Assembly (NCBI GenBank): GCA_031254715.1
Contig: JAIRTY010000208.1
Location: forward strand, 1 to 6,114
Source: Nocardiopsaceae bacterium
Lineage (GTDB): Bacteria; Actinomycetota; Actinomycetes; Streptosporangiales; Streptosporangiaceae
Length of the DNA stretch: 6,114 nucleotides
Direction of reading: 5' to 3'
Shown: positions 6,057 to 6,114 of the stretch, in pieces
Numbering within the stretch: the first letter of the stretch is position 1
Layout: each line of letters starts with the position of its first letter
Translations under genes and position numbers: made by a program
The notes under the pieces: generated by a model
Database searches by the model: none
What the model saw: the letters and a program-made list of their open reading frames with translations, nothing else
Told to the model about the DNA's origin: nothing

Positions 6057-6114
6057 CGCATCCGGCCCCGGCCTGGCGGGACGCGGCCGGAACGGGGGCC
6101 AGCGGGCTGCTCCG
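6053..6114 (+). CDS. nadB: Start of downstream nad operon gene, probably L-aspartate oxidase (cut by window edge)
   Basis: An ATG at 6053 overlaps the nadA TGA as ATGA and opens a frame that continues off the right edge; 20 codons are visible (MTHPAPAWRDAAGTGASGLL). No family motif is reached, since the FAD-binding GxGxxG of aspartate oxidase would come slightly later. The nadB name rests on the usual actinobacterial order nadA-nadB-nadC and on the tight coupling. NadB makes iminoaspartate, the substrate of NadA. nadC is the main alternative. Only a weak purine-rich run (GGGGGCAGGCGA) precedes the start, consistent with reinitiation from nadA. Confidence 0.55.
   Translation, partial: MTHPAPAWRDAAGTGASGLL

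Noticed and set aside
5423..6061. Antisense open frames of 212 and 274 aa over nadA
   Set aside because: No family features; the sense frame is unmistakably quinolinate synthase with all cluster cysteines.

Overview
The window is very GC-rich, with strongly GC-ending codons, GTG and TTG starts and closely packed genes. This suggests an actinobacterial chromosome; I cannot name the genus. Two cofactor themes, thiamine and NAD, lie side by side. I see no phage, transposon, CRISPR array, tRNA or rRNA.

Layout. Positions 1-238 hold the 3' end of a plus-strand gene that resembles the C-terminus of an ABC-2 type transporter permease. Positions 307-636 encode only the C-terminal two-helix membrane tail of an AarF/UbiB (ABC1) atypical kinase, probably a decayed gene. 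On the minus strand, 1845-670 encodes an APH/choline-kinase-fold small-molecule kinase, and its leader (about 1970-1852) is a clear TPP riboswitch whose last bases are the gene's Shine-Dalgarno sequence. The kinase is therefore a strong candidate for a thiamine-salvage enzyme. Divergent from it, 2056-4137 encodes glutamine-dependent NAD+ synthetase (nadE). It converges on 4894-4148, which encodes an NrtR-type regulator (a Nudix domain with a degenerate catalytic box plus a C-terminal winged helix). The two stop codons of this convergent pair lie inside one palindrome. Divergent from nrtR, 5055-6056 encodes quinolinate synthase (nadA), followed with an ATGA overlap by the first 20 codons of another gene, most likely nadB.

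How it fits together. NadA, and presumably NadB and NadC beyond the window, make the NAD precursor by the de novo route; NadE performs the final amidation to NAD+; NrtR is placed to repress nadA. A perfect 25-bp A+T-rich palindrome at 5010-5034, just ahead of the nadA ribosome binding site, is the obvious NrtR operator. No copy of it occurs in the nadE/kinase intergenic region, so nadE is probably outside direct NrtR control here. The most noteworthy points are the riboswitch-controlled kinase, the palindromic operator, an inverted near-copy of the nrtR start region, and the palindrome that spans two stop codons.
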